This document shows, in pieces, positions 1 through 7,453 of a DNA stretch of 34,140 nt (within the stretch, counting starts at the first letter, position 1; each line of letters opens with the position of its first letter). The DNA comes from Butyrivibrio sp. (GTDB lineage Bacteria; Bacillota_A; Clostridia; Lachnospirales; Lachnospiraceae), in the NCBI GenBank assembly GCA_017996845.1, contig JAGOGF010000017.1, forward strand, positions 1 through 34,140. The letters run 5' to 3'. The position numbers and the translations under genes are program-made. Under the pieces are notes generated by a model that worked only from the letters and a program-made list of their open reading frames with translations, searched no databases and was not told where the DNA came from.

Positions 1-414
1 ACCGATCACATATTCATTATCTGCATAATGACCGGCCATCTGCGTTACTATTTTTCTGCAATAATCCCTATAGGTTTCGTTCGACTGACAGTCATGGTGT
101 CTTCCGCCAAATCCTCTGACCCTGCCTCTCTGATCGATCGGCAGAATCTGCGGATGCTTTCTGACCATCCATGCAGGTGGTGCAGCGGTAGGTGTTCCTA
201 AAACAGTACGAATATTATACCTGCCAAGAAGCGCTACGACTTTGTCCAGCCACGTAAAATCATATTTTCCTTCTTCCGGTTCCAGTTTGTGCCATGAGAA
301 CTCTGCCATTCGAACAACCTGAATGCCCATTTTCTGCATCAGAACCGCATCCGTTTCCCAGCGTGTTTCCGGCCAGTGCTCCGGATAATAATCTACTCCA
401 AAATGAATATGCAT
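1..414 (-). CDS. GH42 beta-galactosidase, N-terminal part (cut by window edge)
   Basis: This is the first 138 codons of a glycoside hydrolase family 42 beta-galactosidase, which hydrolyses terminal beta-galactosides in the cytoplasm. The ATG at 414 follows a GAGGAAAG ribosome binding site. The protein opens MHIHFGVDYYPEHWPE, the GH42 signature for the first strand of the TIM barrel. It continues with RMAEFSWHKLEPEEG, a TPTAAPPAW block and a RRHHDCQSN-like block, all typical of the family. The fragment stops just before the expected acid/base motif (Asn-Glu), so catalytic competence cannot be judged here. It lies 38 nt downstream of the second permease, so it is the fifth gene of the LacI/ABC operon and probably acts on the imported oligosaccharide. 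The family call is strong; the exact substrate is unknown. Confidence 0.9.
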   Translation of the reverse strand, partial: MHIHFGVDYYPEHWPETRWETDAVLMQKMGIQVVRMAEFSWHKLEPEEGKYDFTWLDKVVALLGRYNIRTVLGTPTAAPPAWMVRKHPQILPIDQRGRVRGFGGRHHDCQSNETYRDYCRKIVTQMAGHYADNEYVIG

Positions 415-452
415 ATCTTTCCTCATTTCTGCGCTTTACGCGTATTTTTTCT

Positions 453-1274
453 TTATTCTTTGATTGCTCCTGCCGTAAGTCCTGACATGAAGAATTTGGA
501 AGCACTCAGGAACGCAATCAAAAGGGGCAAAACAGCAAACGTACTTGCCAGCATGATCGCTCCGTAATCATTACCGCGGTCAGACACCATTGATTTGAGT
601 GCCAGCGGAAGCGTCTGCATTGCTGTATCACGCAGGATCATCAGCGGCTGCATAAAGTCATTCCATGTATTTACGAACTGCATGATTCCAAGGGCTGCAT
701 AGGCAGGCTTTAAAATCGGCATAATTACTCTGAAAAAGATGGTCCATTCACTGCAGCCGTCAATTCTGGCTGCCTCACGCAACCCGACCGGAACATTATT
801 CTGACAATACTGTCTCATCCAGAATATACCGAATGCATTTGCACATCCCGGAATGATCAGTGCCCAAAAGGAATTGAGCCAGTGCATTTTGGACATCATC
901 ATAAACCAAGGTATAATGCCTGCCGTGAAAGGGATCATCATCGTTGCAAGCAAAAGCCCGAATAATTTGTCTCTGCCCGGAAAATCGTACGTTGCAAAGG
1001 CATAACCGCCCATTGAACAAAAAAGCAGACATAATGCAGTGTAGGATATTGAAACAATACAGCTGTTCCCAAATGCCCGCAGAATATTGATCTGCCCGAG
1101 CATATTGACAAAATTAGTCGCCGCATTGCTGCCAAACCACATGATCGGCGGAAAAGAATATATCTGATCTGTCGACAGTGTTGACATGACGAACATCATA
1201 TAGAACGGCATCAGCATGATAAATGCGATCAAAAGGAGAATAATATAAAGAACTGCTTTTCTGAATTTATGCAT
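453..1274 (-). CDS. Carbohydrate ABC transporter permease (MalG type)
   Basis: This inner-membrane permease of a family 1 (CUT1) sugar importer has 273 residues and about six membrane helices. A helix near the N-terminus is followed by the MMPFYMMFVMS block typical of MalG-like subunits. The EAA loop that docks the ATPase is visible as EAARIDGCSEWTIFFRVIMP. I place the start at the ATG at 1274 because GGAGGGG lies about 12 nt upstream; an in-frame ATG at 1304 has no better site and would overlap the previous gene deeply. With this start it overlaps the preceding permease by 8 nt, which suggests translational coupling. No ATPase gene is present in the operon. Clostridial CUT1 systems often share one MsmX-type ATPase encoded elsewhere (inference). 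Confidence 0.93.
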   Translation of the reverse strand: MHKFRKAVLYIILLLIAFIMLMPFYMMFVMSTLSTDQIYSFPPIMWFGSNAATNFVNMLGQINILRAFGNSCIVSISYTALCLLFCSMGGYAFATYDFPGRDKLFGLLLATMMIPFTAGIIPWFMMMSKMHWLNSFWALIIPGCANAFGIFWMRQYCQNNVPVGLREAARIDGCSEWTIFFRVIMPILKPAYAALGIMQFVNTWNDFMQPLMILRDTAMQTLPLALKSMVSDRGNDYGAIMLASTFAVLPLLIAFLSASKFFMSGLTAGAIKE

Positions 1275-2205
1275 GTTTTTTCTTCCCCTCCTTTTCTTTT
1301 GCAAGACTGTTAAAAATGATGGATATGATAATGATCAGCATTGTGATCACATAAGCGACAGCAGATGCATATCCATATGCTGTTCCACCCTGCGGTGCTT
1401 TATTCAGCAGGTACATCATCAGTGTCAGTCCGCCGTTATTGATTCCGCCTGTCCAGCTTGATCCGGTCAAAATGAATGGCTCTGTAAAGAGATTGAACAT
1501 ACCGATGGTTGATTGTACCAGAGTGAACAAAATGATCGGCTTAAGTAACGGAATGGAGATTTTGAAAATCATCTGTGTATGCTTTGCTCCATCGATTCTG
1601 GCTGCTTCATAGATATCATTGCTGATTCCCTGCATTCCTGCCAGATATATAACCATATTCCACCCGATCCACTTCCATGCGAACATACAGATGATTGCCA
1701 CCTTGATCAGTGAACCGTCTCCACCCAGCCAGTTCACTTTATCTATTCCCAAAAATCCAAGAAAGAAATTGATGATTCCATAATTATTGCTGAATAATTG
1801 CTGAAAAATAATTGAAATTGCAACTGAACTCGTTACCATTGGCATAAAATAAATTGTCTTGAAAATATTTTCGCCTCTTACCAGTTTTGAATTCAGAATA
1901 TAAGCCAGAATCAATCCCCCGAGCAAAATCGGGATATGGGCAATTATTCCTATTAATAATGTATTGCCAAGTGCCTTCCAGAATAACTGATCCTTAAACA
2001 AATTAATATAATTCTCTATTCCAATAAAATGCATTTTGGACATTCCGTCCCAGCGATAAAAGCTCAATCCAAAACCCGCAAGAATCGGAAACAGGCTGAA
2101 TACTGCGAACAGAATGAAAAAAGGGGCGATGTATGCGTATGCAACCCGATTTTTGAACATCGCATGTGCCAGTGTATTACTTTTCTTTACCGAAGTCTGT
2201 GCCAT
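1267..2205 (-). CDS. Carbohydrate ABC transporter permease (MalF type)
   Basis: The 312-residue membrane subunit of the CUT1 sugar importer starts with a short cytoplasmic N-terminus, then a first helix (AYIAPFFILFAVFSLFP). The FYRWDGMS motif typical of MalF/UgpA-like permeases follows. The EAA loop reads EAARIDGAKHTQMIFKISIP, so both permeases of the pair carry the ATPase-coupling motif. The ATG at 2205 is preceded by AAAGGAT at suitable spacing. It sits 52 nt downstream of the binding-protein gene, with a GC-rich hairpin in the gap, and overlaps the next permease by 8 nt. Together they should form the heterodimeric channel that takes sugar from the lipoprotein. Confidence 0.93.
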   Translation of the reverse strand: MAQTSVKKSNTLAHAMFKNRVAYAYIAPFFILFAVFSLFPILAGFGLSFYRWDGMSKMHFIGIENYINLFKDQLFWKALGNTLLIGIIAHIPILLGGLILAYILNSKLVRGENIFKTIYFMPMVTSSVAISIIFQQLFSNNYGIINFFLGFLGIDKVNWLGGDGSLIKVAIICMFAWKWIGWNMVIYLAGMQGISNDIYEAARIDGAKHTQMIFKISIPLLKPIILFTLVQSTIGMFNLFTEPFILTGSSWTGGINNGGLTLMMYLLNKAPQGGTAYGYASAVAYVITMLIIIISIIFNSLAKEKEGKKKHA

Positions 2206-2223
2206 ACTGATCCTTTCTGAACA

Positions 2224-2245
2224 GAGCCGGCCATCAGGCCGGCTC
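2224..2245 (-). repeat. Intercistronic GC-rich hairpin after the binding-protein gene
   Basis: A perfect 9-bp inverted repeat (GAGCCGGCC, ATCA loop, GGCCGGCTC) lies between the solute-binding protein stop and the downstream permease start. No T-run follows on the minus strand, so it is not a typical full terminator. It may stabilise or partly terminate the upstream mRNA so that binding protein exceeds permease, as known for malE-type operons (inference). Confidence 0.6.
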
Positions 2246-2257
2246 CGTCAAATTACA

Positions 2258-3679
2258 TTATTCTTTTACAGATTTTGTACTGTCATCCCACATTCCTGCA
2301 TCTTTATATACCTGAATCTGCTGATTCTTCAGTTCGGAAGTTGCACTTTCGATATCCTTGGCCAGCTGATCCTTGATCCCCTGTGCATCCAGTCCGGAGT
2401 CAAGTCCTGCATTTACGGTACTGTATATGCAGCCTTCTGCTGTCACATCCATCATGGTATTGAAAACCGTCGGTAAATTTTTAGCAATGGAAGCCCAGAG
2501 TGTTTTGGTTTTTTCTCCACCGAAATACGAATCTGCTGCATCATAAATGGAAGCATCCTCATATGCAGGAGTATAAGCCGGAAAATAATCTACTGCCTGA
2601 AGCATCTGATTCTGCGCCGTTGCCGTACAAAGCATATATTGAACGAATGCCCATGCCGCTTCCTTATTCTTACTCTGCTCCGGAATTACCAGAAAAGATC
2701 CTCCCCAGTTGCAGTCCTGTAATCCGCCCGGAAGCTTTGCAACTGCCCAGTGTCCTGCACCATCCGGATCAATATCTGTTTTCAGGAACCCGCCAAACCA
2801 GCTTCCTGTTGCAACCGAAGCGCAGGATCCATCTTTGTATGCAGCATATGCTTCTGTACTCCACATATCAACATTCATGTCAAGACCTTCCTTACGCATC
2901 TCGATAACTGTATTGAGGCAATCCAGATCACCATCTCTGTCAAGCTTGAGTGTCATATCCTTATTATAGTAATCTCTGTTGCAGAACATCAGCTGATAGA
3001 GATAGACAGAACTTGGCATAAACCATCTTTTCCCCGGAATATTTACAGCCTTTGCAACCTTCATTACTCCATCCCATGTACTCATCAGTTTGGATACTTC
3101 ATCCGGATCGGTCGGTAAACCGCACTCCTTGAAAATATCTGTTCTGTAGAAATACGTGCACGGTCCGACATCCCACGGAATGGCAACCATTCTGCTTCCG
3201 TCTACCGAATATGCCTGATTCCATTTCAGTGCAGAAAACTGATCTTTGTATTGCTCTGCATTGTATGGAGCATCCTTCAGATTTACAAGTGCGGTAGAAT
3301 CCCTGTACTGCGCAATATATGCACCTTCCACCATTGCAACATCCGGTGCACCGCTTCCTGCAGCAAGTGATGTTGCAAGTGCCTGATGATGGCTCGTTGT
3401 ATCTGTGAAATTGAACTCTACTTTAATGTTTGGATACTTTTCATTAAAGCCTGTCAGTGCGGCTTTGAATCCATCGTCTCCGGATGGCCAACCACCAACA
3501 GTAATTGTCCCTGCAATATCCGCAGGATTTTTGGATGCTGCTGCCGTTGCATTTCCGGAATTTCCGGACGCTGCTGCGCCCGTTCCCGATGCCGACGCTG
3601 ATCCACATGCTGCGACCGACAAAGCCATAATACCGGTAAGTGCTACTGATAAAAGCTTTCTCCCAACTTTCCTTTTCAT
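2258..3679 (-). CDS. Extracellular sugar-binding lipoprotein (SBP family 1)
   Basis: This is the substrate-binding component of the ABC importer, anchored outside the membrane. The 473-residue form begins MKRKVGRKLL and has a hydrophobic signal segment ending in a lipobox (LSVAAC, lipidated Cys25). An Ala/Ser/Gly-rich linker follows, then the mature domain starting about residue 50 (GTITVGGWPSGDDGFK), with the N-lobe/C-lobe pattern of family 1 binding proteins (FNEKYPNIKVEF; later WGGSFLVIPEQSKNKEAAW). I chose the ATG at 3679 because CAGGAGGAAAAAGG precedes it; an in-frame ATG at 3718 lacks such a site and would place 13 polar residues before the signal peptide. It lies 45 nt after the LacI gene. 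The ligand is probably a galactoside, judged only from the GH42 neighbour. Confidence 0.94.
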   Translation of the reverse strand: MKRKVGRKLLSVALTGIMALSVAACGSASASGTGAAASGNSGNATAAASKNPADIAGTITVGGWPSGDDGFKAALTGFNEKYPNIKVEFNFTDTTSHHQALATSLAAGSGAPDVAMVEGAYIAQYRDSTALVNLKDAPYNAEQYKDQFSALKWNQAYSVDGSRMVAIPWDVGPCTYFYRTDIFKECGLPTDPDEVSKLMSTWDGVMKVAKAVNIPGKRWFMPSSVYLYQLMFCNRDYYNKDMTLKLDRDGDLDCLNTVIEMRKEGLDMNVDMWSTEAYAAYKDGSCASVATGSWFGGFLKTDIDPDGAGHWAVAKLPGGLQDCNWGGSFLVIPEQSKNKEAAWAFVQYMLCTATAQNQMLQAVDYFPAYTPAYEDASIYDAADSYFGGEKTKTLWASIAKNLPTVFNTMMDVTAEGCIYSTVNAGLDSGLDAQGIKDQLAKDIESATSELKNQQIQVYKDAGMWDDSTKSVKE

Positions 3680-3724
3680 CCTTTTTCCTCCTGAAAACAT
3701 ATATTTAAAGAGCACCATTGCTCC

Positions 3725-4750
3725 TTAAAGCTTTTTAACAGATTCTCCTTCCAACAGATAAGGACTGATCGATGTAACACTATTGACACGTTTCCCGTCA
3801 ATAATATCGATCAACGTATCAACTCCTTTATATGCCTGCTCTTTGATATTCAGTGCTACCGATGTCAGAAGCGGTGAAGTATATTTCCGCTTCGATACGC
3901 CGTCTATTCCGACAATGGAAATGTCTTCCGGTACCCGGTATCCCATACGAATCATCCTGTTCATAAATCCAAGTGCGAACTCATCATTGAAACAGACTAT
4001 TCCTGTTGCATTACAGCCCGATTGTATAAAAAGATCCGCTGTATTCATTCCCTCTTCAAAAAAAGACTCCTGTGTATACATGTTTTTTCTGCCAGTATCT
4101 CTATTTGTACATAAAATGTAATCAAAGAGCTTTTTCCCATAAATCGGTCGCATGATATTCTCAAATGCAACATTTCTTGATTGGACTGTTACCTGATTTT
4201 TATCAGAATAAGGTGTCCCATATGCAATTTTGGTGTGTCCCATTTTAAAAAGATAATTCAGTGCCATTTCCATCGCATTGTAAGTATCAACATCAATATA
4301 AGGGATCTTTCGTGTCTTGATCACCGGTACTCCAAAGGATGTACTTACAAGCGGAAGATAAAACTGTTCTCCCAGAATATCCTGGAATTCCAGTGCATCC
4401 GCTTCATTGGAAAGGATCATCCCATCCATCAGCAAATGTCTCATCTGATCTGCATTGAAATGGTTGAGCAAAAACATGGAATATCCTCTTTTTGCAGCCT
4501 GTTCAGACATGAAATTAAAGGAATCCATATAAAATGAATTGAGAATATTAACCGTGAAATAGCATAATTGAAATGTCTGTCTGATCTTAAGTGAATTACT
4601 GAGCGGGTTGGGTCGGTAGCCCAATTCTTTTACGGCATTGAGAATGGCTTCCTTTTTTTCTTTTGCAACATATCCTCTCCCGTTCATGGTTCTCGACACT
4701 GCGCTGACCGATACTCCTGCCTTATTTGCAACATCTTCTCTTGTGACCAC
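3725..4750 (-). CDS. LacI-family transcriptional regulator
   Basis: This 341-residue regulator probably controls the adjacent sugar operon, of which it is the first gene. The N-terminal helix-turn-helix is clear (TREDVANKAGVSVSAVSRTMNG, hinge NPLSNSLK near residues 48-55). A periplasmic-binding-protein-like effector domain follows, including the C-terminal DISIVGIDG motif. The best start is GTG at 4750, because AGAGGTG lies 5 nt before it and the protein then begins right at the HTH as usual. An in-frame ATG at 4801 would overlap the -10 box. A sigma-A-like promoter and two related inverted elements lie upstream, so autoregulation with the operon is likely. The effector is unknown. Confidence 0.93.
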   Translation of the reverse strand: MVTREDVANKAGVSVSAVSRTMNGRGYVAKEKKEAILNAVKELGYRPNPLSNSLKIRQTFQLCYFTVNILNSFYMDSFNFMSEQAAKRGYSMFLLNHFNADQMRHLLMDGMILSNEADALEFQDILGEQFYLPLVSTSFGVPVIKTRKIPYIDVDTYNAMEMALNYLFKMGHTKIAYGTPYSDKNQVTVQSRNVAFENIMRPIYGKKLFDYILCTNRDTGRKNMYTQESFFEEGMNTADLFIQSGCNATGIVCFNDEFALGFMNRMIRMGYRVPEDISIVGIDGVSKRKYTSPLLTSVALNIKEQAYKGVDTLIDIIDGKRVNSVTSISPYLLEGESVKKL

Positions 4751-4800
4751 GTGTTCACCTCTTTCTGTTATTATGATATGTTTTTTGTGTATTATTTTCA

Positions 4801-4829
4801 ATTATAGACTATGTGCACACATGAGTCAT
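4801..4829 (-). promoter_or_regulatory. Predicted promoter of the LacI/ABC/GH42 operon
   Basis: On the minus strand a perfect TATAAT (4801-4806) is preceded, after 17 nt, by ATGACT (4824-4829), which matches TTGACA at four positions. The inferred start near 4794 gives a leader of about 45 nt to the GTG at 4750. One copy of the inverted regulatory element overlaps the -35 and spacer. Confidence 0.65.
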
Positions 4830-4945
4830 AGTCATTTTGCACAGTTTGTATATTTTCATTATTTTACCTGCAATTCATTTTTAAAAATCGGTTTTTTCCA
4901 TGTAAAATTTGTTATGTTTCAACATGAATATGACTCACCTGTGCA
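4814..4945. promoter_or_regulatory. Pair of inverted 17-bp elements, putative operators
   Basis: TGCACACATGAGTCATA (4814-4830) recurs in inverted orientation at 4929-4945 with 15 of 17 bases identical (reverse complement TGCACAGGTGAGTCATA). The first copy covers the -35/spacer of the operon promoter and is flanked by perfect 7-bp arms (GACTATG 4807-4813, CATAGTC 4827-4833). The position fits a repressor site, with the distal copy allowing looping. Assignment to the LacI protein is inference. Confidence 0.5.
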
Positions 4946-5119
4946 TATTTACTTTTCCTGCGCAAACAATAAAAAAAAATTATTGTATTTTTTTATGCAT
5001 TATTAATTCAAAACGCAGCACATCATTTTCAAATCAAATGATATGCTGCCTGCTATATTTCTTATATCGCTGTAACTTCAACTCAGGGAATATCCGCTTC
5101 CGGAGAATTTTTCCAGCTG

Positions 5120-5743
5120 CTATTCCTTTGCTTTCAGAAAAGGCTGCGCACAGTGTACATTAAATACATCAATTAAAGGTCCCATGAAAAATGCAGTAAA
5201 TACGGTTCCGATACCAATCGTAACACCACATCCGAATCCGACTGCCACACAGATCATATCTGATATGATTCTGATGTAACGGAATTTTCCAATCCCTTTT
5301 TTGGCTAAAAAAAGCGGAATCGCATCATAAGTCGAAACGCCCAGATCAGAAGTATAATAGAAAGCCGATGCAAAACACATCGCGACAATTCCGATTGCCA
5401 TAAATATAATTCTCAAAACAATCCCGGGTTGTGGTACTAATATTTTCAATACCTGCGTTGATGCATCTACAATATATCCCACCAGAAACATATTAATAAA
5501 AGTTGCAAGTCCGATATAGTGTCTGTCCAGAATAAAATCCACAAGCAAAATCAACAGATTTAAAAGCAGGTAAAAAGTTCCATAGCCTGTCCACATTCCG
5601 ATTTTACTCCATAACCCCATTGCAAGAGACTGGAACGGATCCACTCCAAAATTTGCTGTTTTAAAAAATCCCACACTGATTGCCGCAAGAATCACACCAA
5701 AGAGGGTCATTCCCACTCTTCTTGCTGATATTTTGCCTTTCAT
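5120..5743 (-). CDS. YczE/YitT-like integral membrane protein
   Basis: This 207-residue protein has about five membrane helices and the pattern of the YczE/YyaS/YitT membrane family. It shows an N-terminal SVGFFKTANFGVDPFQSLAMG block, and a related second block (FYYTSDLGVSTYDAIPLFLAKK) suggesting an internal duplication. The biochemical role of the family is not established; some members sit next to antibiotic or surfactin genes. The ATG at 5743 has TTGGAGGAAT at good spacing. It is the last gene of a tightly packed minus-strand group, 30 nt after the DUF3237 gene. Family membership is fairly secure; function is not. Confidence 0.8.
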   Translation of the reverse strand: MKGKISARRVGMTLFGVILAAISVGFFKTANFGVDPFQSLAMGLWSKIGMWTGYGTFYLLLNLLILLVDFILDRHYIGLATFINMFLVGYIVDASTQVLKILVPQPGIVLRIIFMAIGIVAMCFASAFYYTSDLGVSTYDAIPLFLAKKGIGKFRYIRIISDMICVAVGFGCGVTIGIGTVFTAFFMGPLIDVFNVHCAQPFLKAKE

Positions 5744-5773
5744 GCCATTATTCCTCCAAGCGTAATTCTAATC

Positions 5774-6190
5774 TCATTTTTCCATATCTGTATCTATTCC
5801 AATACTAATTTCCAAGGGGCACCCTGGTGTCTGTGCAACCGTCCCTGTCAGTTTCTCTTCTTCCAGGAATTTCAAAACCTTGCTGTCTGTAAAGAGCTGC
5901 GGACAAGTCAGGATTTTTCCATCTTCCCTTACTTCTCCGTTATTTTCTATAAAGATTTTACACGTGTTTCCGTTAAAATCTTTTCCTGATAGAATGTATC
6001 TTGCAGAAAGCCTTCGCAATTCTCCCTTTTTCTGTACCTGGGTATCTACCCCTCCGGGCAGAATCTCACCCTGAAAATAATCTCCGTCAGCAGTTCCATG
6101 AAATAGCAGCATGGTTCTGTCTTCGCCATCCTCATTCCGCACTTCATAGTATCCGTCAAGAATAACACTTATCCGCAAAATTATCTTCAT
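5774..6190 (-). CDS. DUF3237 family protein
   Basis: This 138-residue, probably cytoplasmic, beta-rich protein shows the central DUF3237 signature (GDYFQGEILPGGVDTQ, residues about 36-51), then an LSARYILS strand and an asparagine/glycine turn (IENNGEV). No catalytic role is firmly known for the family. It lies 5 nt after the nitroreductase stop codon and 30 nt before the membrane protein gene, so it is co-transcribed and probably translationally coupled. The binding site is weak (GGAAG), consistent with coupling. The C-terminus (CPLEISIGIDTD) is a strand that would complete the barrel. Confidence 0.75.
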   Translation of the reverse strand: MKIILRISVILDGYYEVRNEDGEDRTMLLFHGTADGDYFQGEILPGGVDTQVQKKGELRRLSARYILSGKDFNGNTCKIFIENNGEVREDGKILTCPQLFTDSKVLKFLEEEKLTGTVAQTPGCPLEISIGIDTDMEK

Positions 6191-6195
6191 ATATT

Positions 6196-6714
6196 TTATT
6201 CTTCCGATCCTTCCTCTGTATCTGTCACATAATGAACCCTGTTCGGATCAAAACGGTTTTCCTGTATTTTTTCTTCTGCCGGATATCCAAACGCAAAAAT
6301 GCCAAACGCACTTTGATCCTCCGGAATAGAGAGAATCTGCTCCACCATCTCCATACGATCCTTCATTGGTGCGATTCCAAGCCATACCCCGCCAAGTCCG
6401 AGTTCATCCGCTTCCAGCCACATATTTTCCATTGCAATACTCATGTCAATCTGTGCAAAATCCGGGAAAATACATTTCTTACGATATGCCGCAATGATCG
6501 CTGCAGGCGCATTTTTAAGCGGTCCTGCATAAGGGCTTGCAACTGCCAGTTTCTGCATCAATTCAATGTCCGTAACCACATAGAATTCCCACGGCTGCTG
6601 ATCTGCAGCAGATGGTGCTGCCATTGCAGCTTTCAGAATCTGAATGATCTTATCCGGTTCAACTTCTCTGTCTTCATATTTCCTGATACTTACTCTGTGA
6701 AAAAGATCTGCCAT
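6196..6714 (-). CDS. Nitroreductase-family FMN oxidoreductase
   Basis: The 172-residue protein belongs to the short nitroreductase family, which uses FMN and NAD(P)H to reduce nitro or quinone-like substrates. The FMN phosphate-binding pattern near the N-terminus (HRVSIRKYEDREVE) and the PSAADQQPWEFYVV block (residues about 34-47) are characteristic. The glycine-rich ELGLGGVWLGIAPM segment and a C-terminal FGYPAEEK complete the fold. AGAGGT precedes the ATG at 6714. It follows the exonuclease gene by 51 nt. The true substrate cannot be read from sequence. Confidence 0.92.
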   Translation of the reverse strand: MADLFHRVSIRKYEDREVEPDKIIQILKAAMAAPSAADQQPWEFYVVTDIELMQKLAVASPYAGPLKNAPAAIIAAYRKKCIFPDFAQIDMSIAMENMWLEADELGLGGVWLGIAPMKDRMEMVEQILSIPEDQSAFGIFAFGYPAEEKIQENRFDPNRVHYVTDTEEGSEE

Positions 6715-6765
6715 TTCATACCTCTTTCTGTACCGTTCTCCGGTATCTTGCCAGTTTATTGTTTC

Positions 6766-7437
6766 TCAGCAGTTCTCTGTATATTTGCATTCGGGATATC
6801 CGCTGCACCCATAAAAGGTTCCGAATCTCCCGTTTCGCATTTTCAGAATTTTTCCGCATCTGGGACATTTTTTTATTGCTGCTGTACCCTTTCTTATTTC
6901 ATCTCCCAGATGCTCAAACACCTGTTGATTCATTCTGCAATCGTTCAAGGCTCTGTGCGCACCATCTGTACTGATTCCATAATATATTGCAAGATCCGTA
7001 AGCTTATGATGCGCAAGTGCCGGTAGACATGCTTTTGCAACAATCAGTGTATCCACAAGATCATTTCCGGGTATTTGGTGAAAAAAATTTCTGCAATCCC
7101 GATAGATGAATTCCATATCAAACCTGCATATATTATGCCCAACCAGAATATGCCCGCCCGCAAAATTCAGGAAATCAGAAAGCACATTTTCAAGCGCCGG
7201 AGCATCTGCAACCATTTCATCTGTTATTCCGTTTACCATACTTGCCGCATACGGAATCGCTCTTTTGGGTTTTACAAGAGAAGTAAATTCCTCTGTCACT
7301 TTTCTTCCCACTACCTTCACCGCAGAAATCTCAATTACTTCATCCATCGTGACCGAAATTCCTGTTGTTTCCAGATCAAAAAGAACATAATCTGAAACAT
7401 ATTCGTCAATTCTTTTTCCCTGCTTATCCGTTAACAT
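6766..7437 (-). CDS. DEDDh 3'-5' exonuclease with C-terminal topoisomerase-type zinc ribbon
   Basis: This 223-residue protein joins a DnaQ/PolC-epsilon-like exonuclease domain (about residues 12-175) to a C-terminal four-cysteine zinc ribbon. Exo I is FDLETTG (Asp21, Glu23), Exo II is GHNICRFD and Exo III is HRALND, so the DEDDh catalytic set is intact. The tail (CPRCGKILKMRNGRFGTFYG, then CSGYPEC) matches the zinc ribbon found at the end of type IA topoisomerases. The ATG at 7437 is preferred because GGGAG lies about 8 nt upstream; an in-frame ATG at 7485 has no ribosome binding site and would overlap the cyclase gene. It follows the cyclase by 16 nt. A role in DNA repair or nucleic-acid end trimming is inferred. 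Confidence 0.87.
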   Translation of the reverse strand: MLTDKQGKRIDEYVSDYVLFDLETTGISVTMDEVIEISAVKVVGRKVTEEFTSLVKPKRAIPYAASMVNGITDEMVADAPALENVLSDFLNFAGGHILVGHNICRFDMEFIYRDCRNFFHQIPGNDLVDTLIVAKACLPALAHHKLTDLAIYYGISTDGAHRALNDCRMNQQVFEHLGDEIRKGTAAIKKCPRCGKILKMRNGRFGTFYGCSGYPECKYTENC

Positions 7438-7453
7438 TCTGCTCCCTGACCCA

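Larger units (their letters stand above)
4751..5119. other. Intergenic region between yczE-like gene and the LacI operon
   Basis: This 369-nt AT-rich stretch holds the operon promoter, the paired elements and homopolymer tracts (A9 near 4971-4979, T7 near 4989-4995). No coding frame is convincing. I see no strong terminator for the upstream minus-strand gene; an AT-only 7-bp inverted repeat near 5025-5045 lacks an adjacent T-run. Confidence 0.6.

Noticed and set aside
3710..3723. Small GAGCA/TGCTC hairpin between lacI and the binding-protein gene
   Set aside because: Only 5 bp with a broken T-run; too weak to call a terminator or attenuator.
6232..7026. 264-codon plus-strand frame opposite the nitroreductase and exonuclease
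   Set aside because: Antisense shadow of two genes with intact catalytic motifs; no initiation signal and no recognisable domain.
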